DNA of 64,000 nt from assembly GCF_000426865.1 (NCBI RefSeq), contig NZ_AUGE01000011.1, positions 1 to 64,000 on the forward strand. Reading direction: 5' to 3'. The DNA comes from Citrifermentans bremense R1 (lineage in GTDB: Bacteria; Desulfobacterota; Desulfuromonadia; Geobacterales; Geobacteraceae). The position numbers were made by a program, and so were the translations under genes. The notes beneath the pieces are model-generated. The model was not told the DNA's origin and ran no database searches. It was given only the letters and a program-made list of their open reading frames with translations. This document shows positions 44,922-54,181 of this stretch, piece after piece; within the stretch, counting starts at the first letter, position 1; the number at the start of each line of letters is the position of its first letter.

Positions 44922-47114
44922 ATGAGCAATGACAGGCATAAAGAGAGAGTCCCCGAGCTGTGGGGGGGGATGGAATGCACCCTGAACCGCGTGGGGAAGC
45001 ACTTCCACAGCCAGCTCGCCCTGAACGGCCACCTGAGCCGCCCGAAGGATCTCGAACTCTTCGCCGGGCTCGGCATCCGGACGCTGCGCTACCCCGTGCT
45101 CTGGGAGATGGTAGCGCCGCAACGCCTCGATGCCCCGGACTGGCGCTGGACCGATGAGAGGTTGAACCGGTTGCGGGAACTCGGCCTTGAGCCCGTCGCC
45201 GGATTGCTGCACCACGGCAGCGGCCCCGCCTACACCAGCCTCGTCGATCCAGATTTCCCCGCCCTATTGGCCCGCTACGCCCGCCTGGTAGCCCGGCGCT
45301 ACCCTTGGATCAGGTACTTCACCCCCGTCAACGAACCCCTCACCACCGCCCGCTTCAGCGGCCTCTACGGCCACTGGTACCCCCACGGCACCGACGACCG
45401 CACCTTCGTCCGCACCTTGCTGTCGCAGTGCCGCGGCATAGTGGAGGCGATGCGGGCCATCCGCGAAGTGACGCCAGAGGCAAAGCTGGTGATGGCCGAG
45501 GACATGGGGAAGACCTTCTCCACGGATCTGCTCCGCTACCAGGCCGACTACGAGAACCACCGGCGCTGGCTGAGCCTCGACCTTTTGGCGGGGAAGGTGG
45601 ATCGCCGCCATCCGCTGCGCCTGTGGCTGGAGCAAAACGGGACCGACGAGGCGGAGTTCGACTACTTCCTGCAGAGCGGCATGGCGCCGGACGTGGTCGG
45701 GCTCAACTACTACTTGACCAGCGACCGCTTCCTCGACCACCGGCTGGAGCGCTACCCCGAGTGGACCCACGGCGGGAACCACCAGCACCGCTACGCGGAC
45801 GTCGAGGCGGTGCGAGCCTGCCCGGAAGGGATACTGGGGCACGAAGAGGTGCTCCGCAGCGCCTGGCAGCGCTACGCAAAGGAAGTGGCCCTCACCGAGG
45901 TGCACCTGGGTTCCACCCGCGAGGAGCAGTTACGCTGGTTCCACGAGGCGTGGCAAGCGGGCGTGAAGCTTTGCCGCGAAGGGGTTCCGGTAAGAGCGGT
46001 GACCGCCTGGTCGCTTTTGGGCTCCTTCGACTGGTGCGGCCTCTTCACCAGCATCACCGGCTCTTACGAGCCGGGGGTCTTCGACATCAGGGGGCCTTCC
46101 CCGCGCCCCACGCTCCTTGCCGGGGGGCTGCGCCAGATCGTGCGCGAGGGGGAGTTGAGCCATCCAACGGTGAGAGGCCCAGGCTGGTGGCGCAGGCCGG
46201 ACCGGTTTCTTCCCGGCCTGAACCCCGACCTCCCCTCCACGGGGGATGAGTGTGAAGAGGAGCGCGGGGGAATCCTCATCGTCGGTAAGACCGGGACCTT
46301 GGGGCAGTCCTTCTCCCGGCTCTGCCGGCAGCGCGGCATCCCCTGCCACCTCCTCTCCCGCGGCGAAATCGATATCGCCTCTGCGGCCTCGGTCGCGACG
46401 GCCTTGGACCGCTACGAACCCTGGGCGGTGGTCAACGGCGCGGGCTTCGTCCGGATCGACGACGCCGAGGGGGACGCCGGCACCTGCTTCAGGGAAAACA
46501 CCGTGGGGCCCGCGGTGCTCGCCGCCGAATGCGCCCGGCGCGGCGTGCCGCTGATGACCTTCTCCTCCGACATGGTCTTCAACGGCAGCAAGCGGACCGC
46601 TTATCAGGAGCGGGATCCGGTATCGCCGATCAACATCTACGGGCAGAGCAAGGCCGAGGCGGAACGCCAGGTGCTGCAGCTATATCCAGGGGCACTGGTG
46701 TTGCGCACCAGCGCATTCTTCGGCCCCTGGGACCGGTACAACTTCGTCACCGTCACTTTGCGCCGGCTCGCGGCCGGGGAAACTGTCGAAGCCGCCTCCG
46801 ACCTGGTGGTCTCCCCCACTTACATCCCGGACCTGGTCCATGCCGGGCTCGACCTGCTCCTGGACGGCGAGAGCGGCATCTGGCACCTAAGCAACGCCGG
46901 CGCCGTGAGCTGGGCCGAGCTCGCCCGCTGCTGCGCCAAAATGGCGGGACTGGATTCCTCCCGAGTCATCCCGCGCCCCGCGGCCTCCCTCGGCTACCTC
47001 GCGCCACGCCCCCCCTTCTCGGTCCTGGGAAGCGAGCGCGGCGTGGTACTGCCGGAGCTGGAAAACGCATTGAGCCGATACTTCTTCGACACGGTCCCGC
47101 CCGAAAACGAGTGA
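44922..47114 (+). CDS. Fusion of GH1-like glycosidase and RmlD-like reductase
   Basis: 730 residues. Residues ~10-415 resemble family 1 glycosidases: WGGMECTLNRVG, RTLRYPVLWEMV, the acid/base region FTPVNEPLTT, VGLNYYLTS, and a late TEVHLGS in place of the usual T-E-N-G nucleophile segment. Residues ~445-725 are an RmlD/sugar-nucleotide reductase with ILIVGKTGTLGQSF (NADP loop), SSDMVFNG and YGQSKAEAERQVL (Tyr-x-x-x-Lys pair). There is no signal peptide. The fusion joins glycan hydrolysis to deoxysugar or nucleotide-sugar reduction. A bidirectional terminator follows. Confidence 0.85.
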   Translation: MSNDRHKERVPELWGGMECTLNRVGKHFHSQLALNGHLSRPKDLELFAGLGIRTLRYPVLWEMVAPQRLDAPDWRWTDERLNRLRELGLEPVAGLLHHGSGPAYTSLVDPDFPALLARYARLVARRYPWIRYFTPVNEPLTTARFSGLYGHWYPHGTDDRTFVRTLLSQCRGIVEAMRAIREVTPEAKLVMAEDMGKTFSTDLLRYQADYENHRRWLSLDLLAGKVDRRHPLRLWLEQNGTDEAEFDYFLQSGMAPDVVGLNYYLTSDRFLDHRLERYPEWTHGGNHQHRYADVEAVRACPEGILGHEEVLRSAWQRYAKEVALTEVHLGSTREEQLRWFHEAWQAGVKLCREGVPVRAVTAWSLLGSFDWCGLFTSITGSYEPGVFDIRGPSPRPTLLAGGLRQIVREGELSHPTVRGPGWWRRPDRFLPGLNPDLPSTGDECEEERGGILIVGKTGTLGQSFSRLCRQRGIPCHLLSRGEIDIASAASVATALDRYEPWAVVNGAGFVRIDDAEGDAGTCFRENTVGPAVLAAECARRGVPLMTFSSDMVFNGSKRTAYQERDPVSPINIYGQSKAEAERQVLQLYPGALVLRTSAFFGPWDRYNFVTVTLRRLAAGETVEAASDLVVSPTYIPDLVHAGLDLLLDGESGIWHLSNAGAVSWAELARCCAKMAGLDSSRVIPRPAASLGYLAPRPPFSVLGSERGVVLPELENALSRYFFDTVPPENE

Positions 47115-47139
47115 TGCTGCACCCCTCCGCCTCCACAAA

Positions 47140-47164
47140 AAAAGGCCCCTTAACGGGGCCTTTT
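47140..47164. terminator. Bidirectional intrinsic terminator
   Basis: AAAAGGCCCC-TTAAC-GGGGCCTTTT has a 10-bp stem with A- and T-runs on both sides. It lies between the fusion gene and the convergent glycosyltransferase gene. Confidence 0.9.
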
Positions 47165-47258
47165 CAGTGACATCTCTAAAACCTGTTGCCGCGGAGTTCA
47201 CGGAGAAAATCCGAGCCAGGCATAAACAATTTTCGTTTCCATGATTTTCTCAGGCGTT

Positions 47259-48407
47259 CTACGTGGCGAGCGATTCGCTGTGCACCGTCCGCGCCCTCTT
47301 GCGCCGGACCGCAGTGTCGATCAGCTGGCTCATCGCCTGCACCGTGGCGTCCCACGAAGTCCCCGCGAGCACCTGGCGCATGGCGCCTACCATTTCCCGG
47401 TACCGGTTCGGCGGGAGGTTCAGGGCCTCATTGCAGGCGGCTATGAAATTGCCGATGCCGTCCCCAATGAAGACGATGTCGCCGTAAGGGACCGCCACGT
47501 CGGTGATGGGGGTGCTGACCACCGGCTTCTCCGCGGCCATGTATTCCAGGGTCTTGGTGGGGCTGATGAAGCGCGTGGCGTCGTTCAGCGCGAAGGGGAT
47601 GAGGCAGACGTCCCACCCGGCCAGGTAACCGGGGAGAGCTGCGTATTCCTGCTGCCCGAAGTAGTGGATGTTCGCCCCCTTGGGGAGAAGCTCAGGAGAG
47701 ATCTTCAGCACCGGGCCCACCATGACGATCTGCCAGTCTGGATGGGATAGCGCCATGGCGTCGAGAAGCTGCAGGTCGAGCCTTTCGTCCAGCACGCCAA
47801 AGTAGCCGAGCCTCGGCTTGGGGAGGACCTTCTGGGTCGCGTGCTCGCACTCCGGATCGCAGGCGAGCGCGAAATGGGAGGCGTCGACGCTGCTCGGGAA
47901 GCAGTGCACCTCGGGGTGATGGCTCTTCTTGGCCTGGTACAGGCTGGGACCGCCGGTAAAGACGAGGTCCGCCACTGCCAGCAGCGCCTTTTCCCGCTGC
48001 ACCAGTTCTTTCGGCGCTTCCAGGAAACCGGTCAACTCGTCCATGCAGTCGTACACCACCAGGGAGGGGCGGAGCACCCTTGCCAGGGGAAGCGCCATCG
48101 GGGTGTAGAACCAGACGATATACCGGCTCAGTTCCTCCTGCGCCACCAGTTCTTCCAGTAGCGGCGCGAGCCAGTGGAGCTGCTCATCGTTAAACCCGGA
48201 TTTTTGCGACGGGGTATGGGGCCTGCAGACCAGCACCCCCGGCTCCGGCGTGCTGCATTCCAGAAACGGCTCCCGCCCGGCGTCGTAAACCGGCTCTTCG
48301 AAGAAGATCACCCGGCGCCTGCCCGCCATCCGGGTCAACAAGTGCTGTGGGCGCTGGTACACGAAGCTCCAGCGCAGGTGCGAGAAAACGATGATCGCTC
48401 TGGGCAT
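47259..48407 (-). CDS. Glycosyltransferase, GT1/GT4-like
   Basis: 382 residues. The N-terminal Rossmann half starts with AIIVFSHLRWSFVYQRPQHLLTR, and VVYDCMDELTGF is typical of transferases found next to glf. The C-terminal half carries LGYFGVLDERLDLQLLD, VGPVLKI and the donor-binding LNDATRFISPTKTLEYMAAEKPVVSTPI. It is cytosolic. Its position facing the glf cluster suggests it uses UDP-galactofuranose or another hexose donor to build a surface glycan (inference). Confidence 0.87.
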   Translation of the reverse strand: MPRAIIVFSHLRWSFVYQRPQHLLTRMAGRRRVIFFEEPVYDAGREPFLECSTPEPGVLVCRPHTPSQKSGFNDEQLHWLAPLLEELVAQEELSRYIVWFYTPMALPLARVLRPSLVVYDCMDELTGFLEAPKELVQREKALLAVADLVFTGGPSLYQAKKSHHPEVHCFPSSVDASHFALACDPECEHATQKVLPKPRLGYFGVLDERLDLQLLDAMALSHPDWQIVMVGPVLKISPELLPKGANIHYFGQQEYAALPGYLAGWDVCLIPFALNDATRFISPTKTLEYMAAEKPVVSTPITDVAVPYGDIVFIGDGIGNFIAACNEALNLPPNRYREMVGAMRQVLAGTSWDATVQAMSQLIDTAVRRKRARTVHSESLAT

Positions 48408-48561
48408 GGCCGGGTCTCCTGTCGGCGTTGTATTTTTTGGGGCTTTGGTCGGGTGTCGATCTGCAGGGAGCAGGTTTTACAGCGAAAACAACAGTAGAGG
48501 ATTCTAACAGAGCAACCTTGAAAGGGAAGAAGGACAGGGGCTTAACGAAAAAGAAAGGCTT

Positions 48562-49386
48562 TTACAACGCAGCTTTCGAGGCGCCCGGCCTGGGGGGCGC
48601 GTCCAATATCTGCAGCAGGCGCTCAAGCTCCTCCTTTTTCAACGGGACCGGGCGCATCTGGGTGCTGGGGCGCGACTGGCGGGGGTTCTTGAGCCATTTT
48701 TCCAGCGCCGGCGCGCTCCAGCGCTCCTTCCCCGCCACCGTGGGGGGATAGAATTCGGAGAAAAGCCCGGAAAGGTTCGGGCCGACGCTACCGCGCCCCA
48801 CCCCGCCCAGCGCCGCGGTCAGTACCTTGTGGCAGGGACCGCACTTCTTCTCGAAGACGTTCTCCCCCTTTCCCGCCGTTTCGAAATGCACCACCCGGGG
48901 CGTCTCCTTCCCTTTTTTCGCCGAACCCTTGGTGCCGGCCAAAAGGGCGTTCACCAGGTCCGTGATCGCCCCCTGTTCCAGCTTGAAATCCGGCATCTGC
49001 AGTGCTGGCGCATCTATCGAGGCGAAGAGATTCTCCGGCGTGGTCCCGGCCGGGAGGAGGTCCAGGTTGCTCGCCAGGCGGTTCCCTCTGCCGGCGGCGT
49101 TGTGGCAGCGGCGGCAGGCGAAGGTTTCCAGGAGCCTGTTGCCGCGCTCTACCGGTGCCGAGCCCGGCACCCCCGACCAGGAAAAGCGGGCTGCGACCAG
49201 GCCGTAATGCGCGACGCGGAGACGGTCCGAGCGGGGGTCTCCCCGGTGGCACCCGACACAACTACCCAATCCGCGGTAGTGCGGCGGGTGGCACCTCAGG
49301 CAGGAGTCGGCCGCGCGCCCGCTCCCGCAGCAAAGAAGCACGGCCAAGACCGCCAGGGCTGTCAGAAAGGCGCGACCAGTTGCCAA
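48562..49386 (-). CDS. extS: ExtS-like tetrahaem c-type cytochrome
   Basis: 274 residues with a secretion signal (MATGRAFLTALAVLAVLLCCGSG; a Cys-Cys pair could serve as a lipidation site). It has four CxxCH haem motifs: CLRCH, CVGCH, CRRCH and CGPCH. The last two lie in monohaem-type domains with Met ligand candidates (MPDF, MRPV). It is the last gene of the ext order H-I-J-KL-M-N-O-P-Q-S known for selenite and tellurite reduction in Geobacter sulfurreducens. The TTG start follows GCGAGG and overlaps extQ by 25 bases. It would carry electrons from the b-type complex in the periplasm. Confidence 0.8.
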   Translation of the reverse strand: MATGRAFLTALAVLAVLLCCGSGRAADSCLRCHPPHYRGLGSCVGCHRGDPRSDRLRVAHYGLVAARFSWSGVPGSAPVERGNRLLETFACRRCHNAAGRGNRLASNLDLLPAGTTPENLFASIDAPALQMPDFKLEQGAITDLVNALLAGTKGSAKKGKETPRVVHFETAGKGENVFEKKCGPCHKVLTAALGGVGRGSVGPNLSGLFSEFYPPTVAGKERWSAPALEKWLKNPRQSRPSTQMRPVPLKKEELERLLQILDAPPRPGASKAAL

Positions 49387-49778
49387 TTGGGACCTCGCAA
49401 GAACATGGCTACCACGGTGAGCGCCAGTACGGCCGCGCCCAGCGCCAGCGCGACGATGGCCACAAGCCTCTGCTCCCTGAGAAACCAGGAGGCCTTGGCC
49501 GCGGGAGTGCCGGTGTGAAGCCAGGGCAGGAAGAGAAATAGTGGAGTGAGCGCCAGCACCAGGTAGATGAGGTACTTGGAATAGCTGACCAGCTCCTGGA
49601 TCCAGAGCAGGAACCAGGCGGATTTCACCGGGTTGGGGACGCGGGCGATGTCGGCCTGCTCCTGCAGGGGGGCGGGTATCAGCCAGGCAAGCCCGGCAAG
49701 CGCCGCGACGAGGAGAAGCATGGAGATCTTCACCGGCCGGAAGAAGTGCGGGGAACTCTTTACGTAGCCTCGTTTCAT
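49362..49778 (-). CDS. extQ: ExtQ-like membrane subunit (cytochrome b C-terminal type)
   Basis: 138 residues with three membrane helices: ~18-38, ~62-85 and ~103-128. The pattern RVPNPVKSAWFLLWIQEL resembles subunit IV / the C-terminal half of cytochrome b (PNPxKSPWYFLWxQEL). Its start ATG overlaps the extP stop (ATGA), so P and Q together rebuild a split cytochrome b as in b6f complexes. It lies in the inner membrane and is probably the quinol-side partner of the Rieske protein. Confidence 0.83.
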   Translation of the reverse strand: MKRGYVKSSPHFFRPVKISMLLLVAALAGLAWLIPAPLQEQADIARVPNPVKSAWFLLWIQELVSYSKYLIYLVLALTPLFLFLPWLHTGTPAAKASWFLREQRLVAIVALALGAAVLALTVVAMFLRGPNWQLVAPF

Positions 49779-50395
49779 AGGTAAGGGAGCACCCCCTTGT
49801 TCTTCCTGATCCGGTAGAAATGCAGGGAGCTCAGGAGCAGAACCATCCCCGGGACGACCAGGATGTGCAGCACGTAAAAACGAAGCAGCGACATCGGCTC
49901 TCCCACCCCGTCCGGCACCAGGACCGTGCGCATCGCCCCCCCGAAAGGAAGGGTGTTGACCAGCTCCATCCCGGTCTGGGTGGCCCAAAGCGCCAGCTGA
50001 TCCATGGGGAGCAGGTACCCGGTGTACCCCTCGAAGACGGCGAGCATGAGGAGGGCGCAGCCGGTAAGCCAGTTCAGCTCCCTGGGCTTTGCGTAGGCGC
50101 CGGTCAGGATGACCCGGAGCGTGTGCAGCACGATAAGGACCAGGAAGAAGTGGCTCGCGAGCCGGTGCAGGCTCCGGAGATACTTCCCCCCGGTGACCGA
50201 GGATTCGAGCAGCAGGATCGAGGGATAGGCGGCTGCCGGCGTCGGCTGGTAATAGAAAAGAAGCAGCATGCCGGTCGCTACCAGCACCAGGAAGGAGGTG
50301 AAGGCGAGACCCCCAAGGCAGAAGGTGTAGGAAAGGGTGAGGTCCCTTTGCAGCACCGCTCTCGGAAAAAGATGTCTGGCGAAATCTCTGATCAA
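49775..50395 (-). CDS. extP: ExtP-like b-type cytochrome
   Basis: 206 residues with four membrane helices of the cytochrome b N-terminal type. Haem ligands appear as His pairs in helices 2 and 4: SLHRLASHFFLVLIVLHTLRV and VLHILVVPGMVLLLSSLHFYR. The WLTGCALLMLAVFEGYTGYLLPMDQLALWA segment matches GYxGYxLPWDQ of b6. It oxidises menaquinol together with ExtQ and the Rieske protein. The start is a TTG with AGGAG upstream. A gap of about 260 bases separates it from extO. Confidence 0.88.
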   Translation of the reverse strand: MIRDFARHLFPRAVLQRDLTLSYTFCLGGLAFTSFLVLVATGMLLLFYYQPTPAAAYPSILLLESSVTGGKYLRSLHRLASHFFLVLIVLHTLRVILTGAYAKPRELNWLTGCALLMLAVFEGYTGYLLPMDQLALWATQTGMELVNTLPFGGAMRTVLVPDGVGEPMSLLRFYVLHILVVPGMVLLLSSLHFYRIRKNKGVLPYL

Positions 50396-50654
50396 CTGTC
50401 GAGTCCTCTCCTATGGGTCATCGAAGCCGCAAGCTGGAACGGCGCCCTCACCCCAACCCTCTCCCAGAGGGAGAGGGGGCATGGACGCAGTCTTTTGCCA
50501 TCAAAAGTTGAAGCAATTTGCACTGAAACTGTAACCCATCTCCCCGAACATCTGTAACGACTCCGATCTATACAGGGGGAAGGGGGAGCAAGAACGGTTC
50601 TGGGTATCCCTTCGCGAGAAGAGCCCTTTCCCCGGCAATTCCCGCCGTCATCCC
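50396..50654. other. Gap within the ext operon, with family-C palindrome
   Basis: Between extO and extP lie 259 non-coding bases. They include the dispersed palindrome CCCTCTCCC-AGA-GGGAGAGGG (50457-50478), shared with 31430-31450. Neighbouring ext genes overlap each other, so this looks like a later insertion of a repeat. No T-run follows, so it need not terminate transcription. Confidence 0.6.
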
Positions 50655-51047
50655 CTACATGAGCACCCGGTATTGCCCCCCATCCGCCTCGACCGCGTAG
50701 CGCTTCAGCGGCCGGTCCGCCGGCCCTTCCAGCACCTTCCCCTCGCGGTCGAAGCTGGAGCCGTGGCAGGGACAGACGAGCCCGGCCGGGGTGACGTTCA
50801 CCGTGCACCCGAGGTGGGTGCAGACAAGGTCGAGCGCATAAACCTTCTCCCCACGGCGCAACAGCGCCACCCGCGCCTCCCGGTACACCAGCGCGCCGTC
50901 TTGCGGCAGCTCCGCCTTCGCCACCGTGAGGAGGGTCTTTTTCCGCCGCAGCTTCGGGGTCAGGAAGTTCCCGATAAGCCATCCCCCCGCCAAAAGGGAG
51001 ATCAGCGCGGCGAGGAAGCTTCTACGTGATCGATAAGTTTCTGCCAT
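50655..51047 (-). CDS. extO: ExtO-like Rieske [2Fe-2S] protein
   Basis: 130 residues. The N-terminus has RSRRSFLAALISLLAGG, a Tat-like twin-Arg anchor helix. The Rieske cluster motifs are CTHLGC (Cys76, His78) and CPCHGSSFD (Cys92 to His95). The domain ends normally (ADRPLKRYAVEADGG). It accepts electrons from quinol at the outer face of the inner membrane and passes them to the ext cytochromes. It overlaps the 3' end of extN by 46 bases. Confidence 0.9.
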   Translation of the reverse strand: MAETYRSRRSFLAALISLLAGGWLIGNFLTPKLRRKKTLLTVAKAELPQDGALVYREARVALLRRGEKVYALDLVCTHLGCTVNVTPAGLVCPCHGSSFDREGKVLEGPADRPLKRYAVEADGGQYRVLM

Positions 51048-52258
51048 CTTTCCAGGTAAGCCCTCCGATAGGCCGTTGTCTTCTTGCTCAACTCACGGTA
51101 GCGCGCCGCAGGCAGGAACGACCCATTCACCACCTTCTGCCCGCTTTGATCCCAGAAGGAGGGAAGCGTCATGCCGTCGGCCTGGAGCTGGTAGATCCTG
51201 TCCGCCGCAGGCTCGAAGAGGAAGCGGCGCGGGTTGTCGTGGCACCCCTCGCACATCACGGTGCCGCGGCGCACGGTGTGCGGGAAGAACGCCTTCCACT
51301 CGGCCGCCAGAAGCCTGTTCTCCTCCCATATGGCCCGGTCCTGCCTGATGTCGGTGAAGTAGCCGATGAACTGCGGCCTGATCGGGCTCACCTTGCCGCG
51401 GCCGTTCAATCCCAGGGGGGGCGCGTCCTGTTTTCTCAGATACGCGCTCTTCACGTACTCTTCGGCGCTTAGGTCCCTCCGCACCCGGTACAGATCCTTG
51501 GAGGGGCTCCCGCTGAAGCGGAGGTAAAAGGTGCCGTACTCCTGCGCGGCCCAGGCGGAATGGCAGGCCCAGCATTCCATCTTCTCCAGGTGCGCCGCGA
51601 TCCGGTGCTCGACCACACTTAGCTTGGGCTTGTGGCAGTCCCGGCACCCCTTGGAGGAGCTCCTCCCAGCGACGAGGCTCGCCATGGAGTGGCAGTCGGC
51701 ACAGGTAAGCCCCGCCTCGGCGTGGAGGTCCGGCGTCATCTTCAGGAAGGGCTCGCCGTAGGCCGTGTCGCCGCGCTGGTAGCGCAGACTGTCCTCGCGC
51801 GGGGCCATGCCGTAGTAGTCGGTCCCGACGAAGTACCCCTTGTGGCAGGTGAAGCAGTCCCGATCCCTCGGCTTCGCGATCTCGTGCCCCTTGCCGCCGT
51901 GACAGTCGGTGCACCCCTGAAGATGGCAGGAATTGCAGTTCTTCCCGAAGAACTCCCCGTCCATTCTGCCGAAGCTCCTCGCCACGAACCCCGTCTCCCG
52001 CACCCGGGTCGCCATGGGGCGGCCGAAGAGGGCCTGGTACCCCTTGTGGCAGCCGACGCACCCGGCGGCGCGCCCCGAGGCGGAGGCCGGATCCCTGAGG
52101 GTGTCGCTCTCGGAGAGGTGGCAGGATAGGCAGGGGACGCCGGCGTGGACGCCGCTCACAGCTATCTTGTGGCAGTCGGTGCAGTTCTCCCTGGCCTCCC
52201 CGGCGGCAGCGCTAAGGAGCAGAAAGCAGGCGACGATGCAGAGCATCATTGAGCGCAC
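51002..52258 (-). CDS. extN: ExtN-like decahaem c-type cytochrome
   Basis: 418 residues with a signal peptide (MRSMMLCIVACFLLLSAAAG). Ten CxxCH motifs are present: CTDCH, CLSCH, CVGCH, CNSCH, CTDCH, CFTCH, CADCH, CRDCH, CWACH and CEGCH. The C-terminal ~130 residues hold the last haem and a conserved-looking ELSKKTTAYRRAYLERWQKLIDHVE tail. It is a periplasmic electron carrier of the ext system. The GTG start follows AGGAG and overlaps extM by 47 bases. Confidence 0.85.
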   Translation of the reverse strand: MRSMMLCIVACFLLLSAAAGEARENCTDCHKIAVSGVHAGVPCLSCHLSESDTLRDPASASGRAAGCVGCHKGYQALFGRPMATRVRETGFVARSFGRMDGEFFGKNCNSCHLQGCTDCHGGKGHEIAKPRDRDCFTCHKGYFVGTDYYGMAPREDSLRYQRGDTAYGEPFLKMTPDLHAEAGLTCADCHSMASLVAGRSSSKGCRDCHKPKLSVVEHRIAAHLEKMECWACHSAWAAQEYGTFYLRFSGSPSKDLYRVRRDLSAEEYVKSAYLRKQDAPPLGLNGRGKVSPIRPQFIGYFTDIRQDRAIWEENRLLAAEWKAFFPHTVRRGTVMCEGCHDNPRRFLFEPAADRIYQLQADGMTLPSFWDQSGQKVVNGSFLPAARYRELSKKTTAYRRAYLERWQKLIDHVEASSPR

Positions 52259-54107
52259 GATAATTCAGCTCCTTTCGATAGATCGGGTCTTTGGCCTTTT
52301 CGTGGCAGACCAGGCAGAGGTTCACCGACAGGGCCCGCCGCACCTCCGCCCCGTTCAGCGGCCGCGAGTTTTCCCTGGTGATGGCGGAATAGGCACGCAC
52401 CTTCCCCCCTTGCAGGGTAAGGAAGCCGTCCAAGGGCTTGTCGGCGGACTGCTCGCAGATCAGGGTTCCTTCTATCTCTCCCCCCGAGACCACGTGCTGC
52501 CCGAATCCCAAGAAGGCGGGGTTCCCGTGGCATTCGCCACAGCCGATCGCCTTCTTCCCGGTGTTGTGCGAGTAAAAGGGGGCGAAGCGCAGCTGCTTTT
52601 TCCCCTTGAACCTGGCGACGTACTCGTCCTTGGAGACGGAGAGGTCGGGCTCTATCACGGTGACGAAGGTCTGGCAGCCGGGGGTGACCGTGGAGATCTT
52701 CCCGCGCTGGTTCAGGGCCAGCGGGAAGGGGTAGAGCATCCGGTAATCCTCCTTCTCGCTGAAGCGCCCGGGGGTCGCCATTTTGGCTATGTAATCCATC
52801 CCCGGCTTGCTCCTGTCGTAGGTGGTGTGGCAGCCGTAGCACTGGACCACGGTGCGGGAGTGACAGGAGTAGCATTCCATCCTGCCGTGGCCGGCCACGC
52901 TGTGCTCGGGGGTCCCGGTGATGACGCGGCTTTTGAAGAGCCTGCCGCTTCTTTTTCCCAGCACCCAGACGGCGCCGTCGCGGTAGAAGACGTTGGAGTA
53001 CTTGCGCCCCTTGGCGGTGAGGATCATCTTCATCCCTTGACGCATCTGCATGGCGTAGCCGCGCGATTCGCGGACCGCCTCGTCGCTCTCGCCCGCTATC
53101 CGCTGGTAGCGCGGGGGCCTCGCTCCGCCGTGGCAGTCCTCGCAGGAGACCTCGGTCTGCAGGTACATGTTCTCGTAGCCGTAGCCGTCCCCCATGGTGT
53201 CCCTGGAGGTGTGGCAGTCGATGCACTCCATTCCGGCGGCGAAGTGGACGTCGGAGGCGATATGGGTGAGGTTGCGCCCCCCCGAGGTCATTACCGGTCC
53301 GGGCTGGCCGTTCCTGGTCGGGACCATCGAGTTGTTCCCGTCGTAGAGCCCCTGGTAGCTCAGGGCGATCCGTCCGCTCCTGTTGTGGCAGCGCGCGCAG
53401 ACCTCGGTGCCAGGGAGCTTCTCCATGGCGTGGCTCGCAGCGTATGGCCCCTTGCCGCGCACCGCAGCGTCCCCCCCCTGGTAGGTGGCGCGGTCGTTGT
53501 ACGGGAAATGGCAGGCGGCGCAGCCGGAGGCGTGGCTTGCGCCGTAGACCTCGCCGCTCTCCGTCGCCACGTGGCACTGCGAGCAGAACTTCCGGTACAG
53601 TTCGCCGGAGATATGGTTGAGTCCCGCCACCGGCTTCAGTAGCCGCGCTTTCCCCGCCGCGTCGTAGTCGTCCCCTCCCCTGCTGCTGTAGAGCTTCTCC
53701 GGCCCCTCCCAGGTGAGCTGGATGTTTTTGATCATCCCCGTGGTCGTGTACATGAGGTTGGAGCGCACCCGGTCCAGCTGGTACAGGTGGCAGGAGCCGC
53801 AGGTTTTTTCCCAGTGCTCCGGCGCCGCCGGGTTCCGGGGGCCGTACATGGCCAGGTGGGAGGCGTACTTGTTTTTTATGGAGGCGTCGCCGCCGTGGCA
53901 GGAGACGCAGTCGGCATGGCTCTTCGACACCTTTTCGATCTTCGGATGGCAGAGTACGCACTGGCTGGCCTTGCCGGCGCGGGTGCATCCAGGCAGCGCG
54001 AGGAGGGCGAGCAGCAAAAGGAACAGCGACGCTTTCTTGTGGGTATCTGCTGGAGTCATCCCGCCCATGGCCGTTTTTTGGGTCTTCATCATCGTTGTGT
54101 GCCCCAT
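52212..54107 (-). CDS. extM: ExtM-like dodecahaem cytochrome lipoprotein
   Basis: 631 residues. The signal region (KKASLFLLLLALLALPGC) ends in a lipobox. Twelve CxxCH motifs follow: CVLCH, CVSCH, CGSCH, CSQCH, CAACH, CARCH, CIDCH, CEDCH, CYSCH, CYGCH, CGECH and CLVCH. It is probably anchored to the outer membrane and paired with the porin ExtI to pass electrons outward. The start is uncertain: ATG 54107, the ATG pair near 54092, or ATG 54059 (MTPADTHKK), which gives the shortest normal lipoprotein signal. A promoter lies upstream at 54182-54210. Confidence 0.85.
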   Translation of the reverse strand: MGHTTMMKTQKTAMGGMTPADTHKKASLFLLLLALLALPGCTRAGKASQCVLCHPKIEKVSKSHADCVSCHGGDASIKNKYASHLAMYGPRNPAAPEHWEKTCGSCHLYQLDRVRSNLMYTTTGMIKNIQLTWEGPEKLYSSRGGDDYDAAGKARLLKPVAGLNHISGELYRKFCSQCHVATESGEVYGASHASGCAACHFPYNDRATYQGGDAAVRGKGPYAASHAMEKLPGTEVCARCHNRSGRIALSYQGLYDGNNSMVPTRNGQPGPVMTSGGRNLTHIASDVHFAAGMECIDCHTSRDTMGDGYGYENMYLQTEVSCEDCHGGARPPRYQRIAGESDEAVRESRGYAMQMRQGMKMILTAKGRKYSNVFYRDGAVWVLGKRSGRLFKSRVITGTPEHSVAGHGRMECYSCHSRTVVQCYGCHTTYDRSKPGMDYIAKMATPGRFSEKEDYRMLYPFPLALNQRGKISTVTPGCQTFVTVIEPDLSVSKDEYVARFKGKKQLRFAPFYSHNTGKKAIGCGECHGNPAFLGFGQHVVSGGEIEGTLICEQSADKPLDGFLTLQGGKVRAYSAITRENSRPLNGAEVRRALSVNLCLVCHEKAKDPIYRKELNYRALNDALHRRLLSAP

Positions 54108-54181
54108 CCTGGAGCTTGTGCCGGAACCTTTCTCGAAGCAGGGGTTGCCGGGAGGATGCAGGGGCCGCCCCTCGCCGGCGC

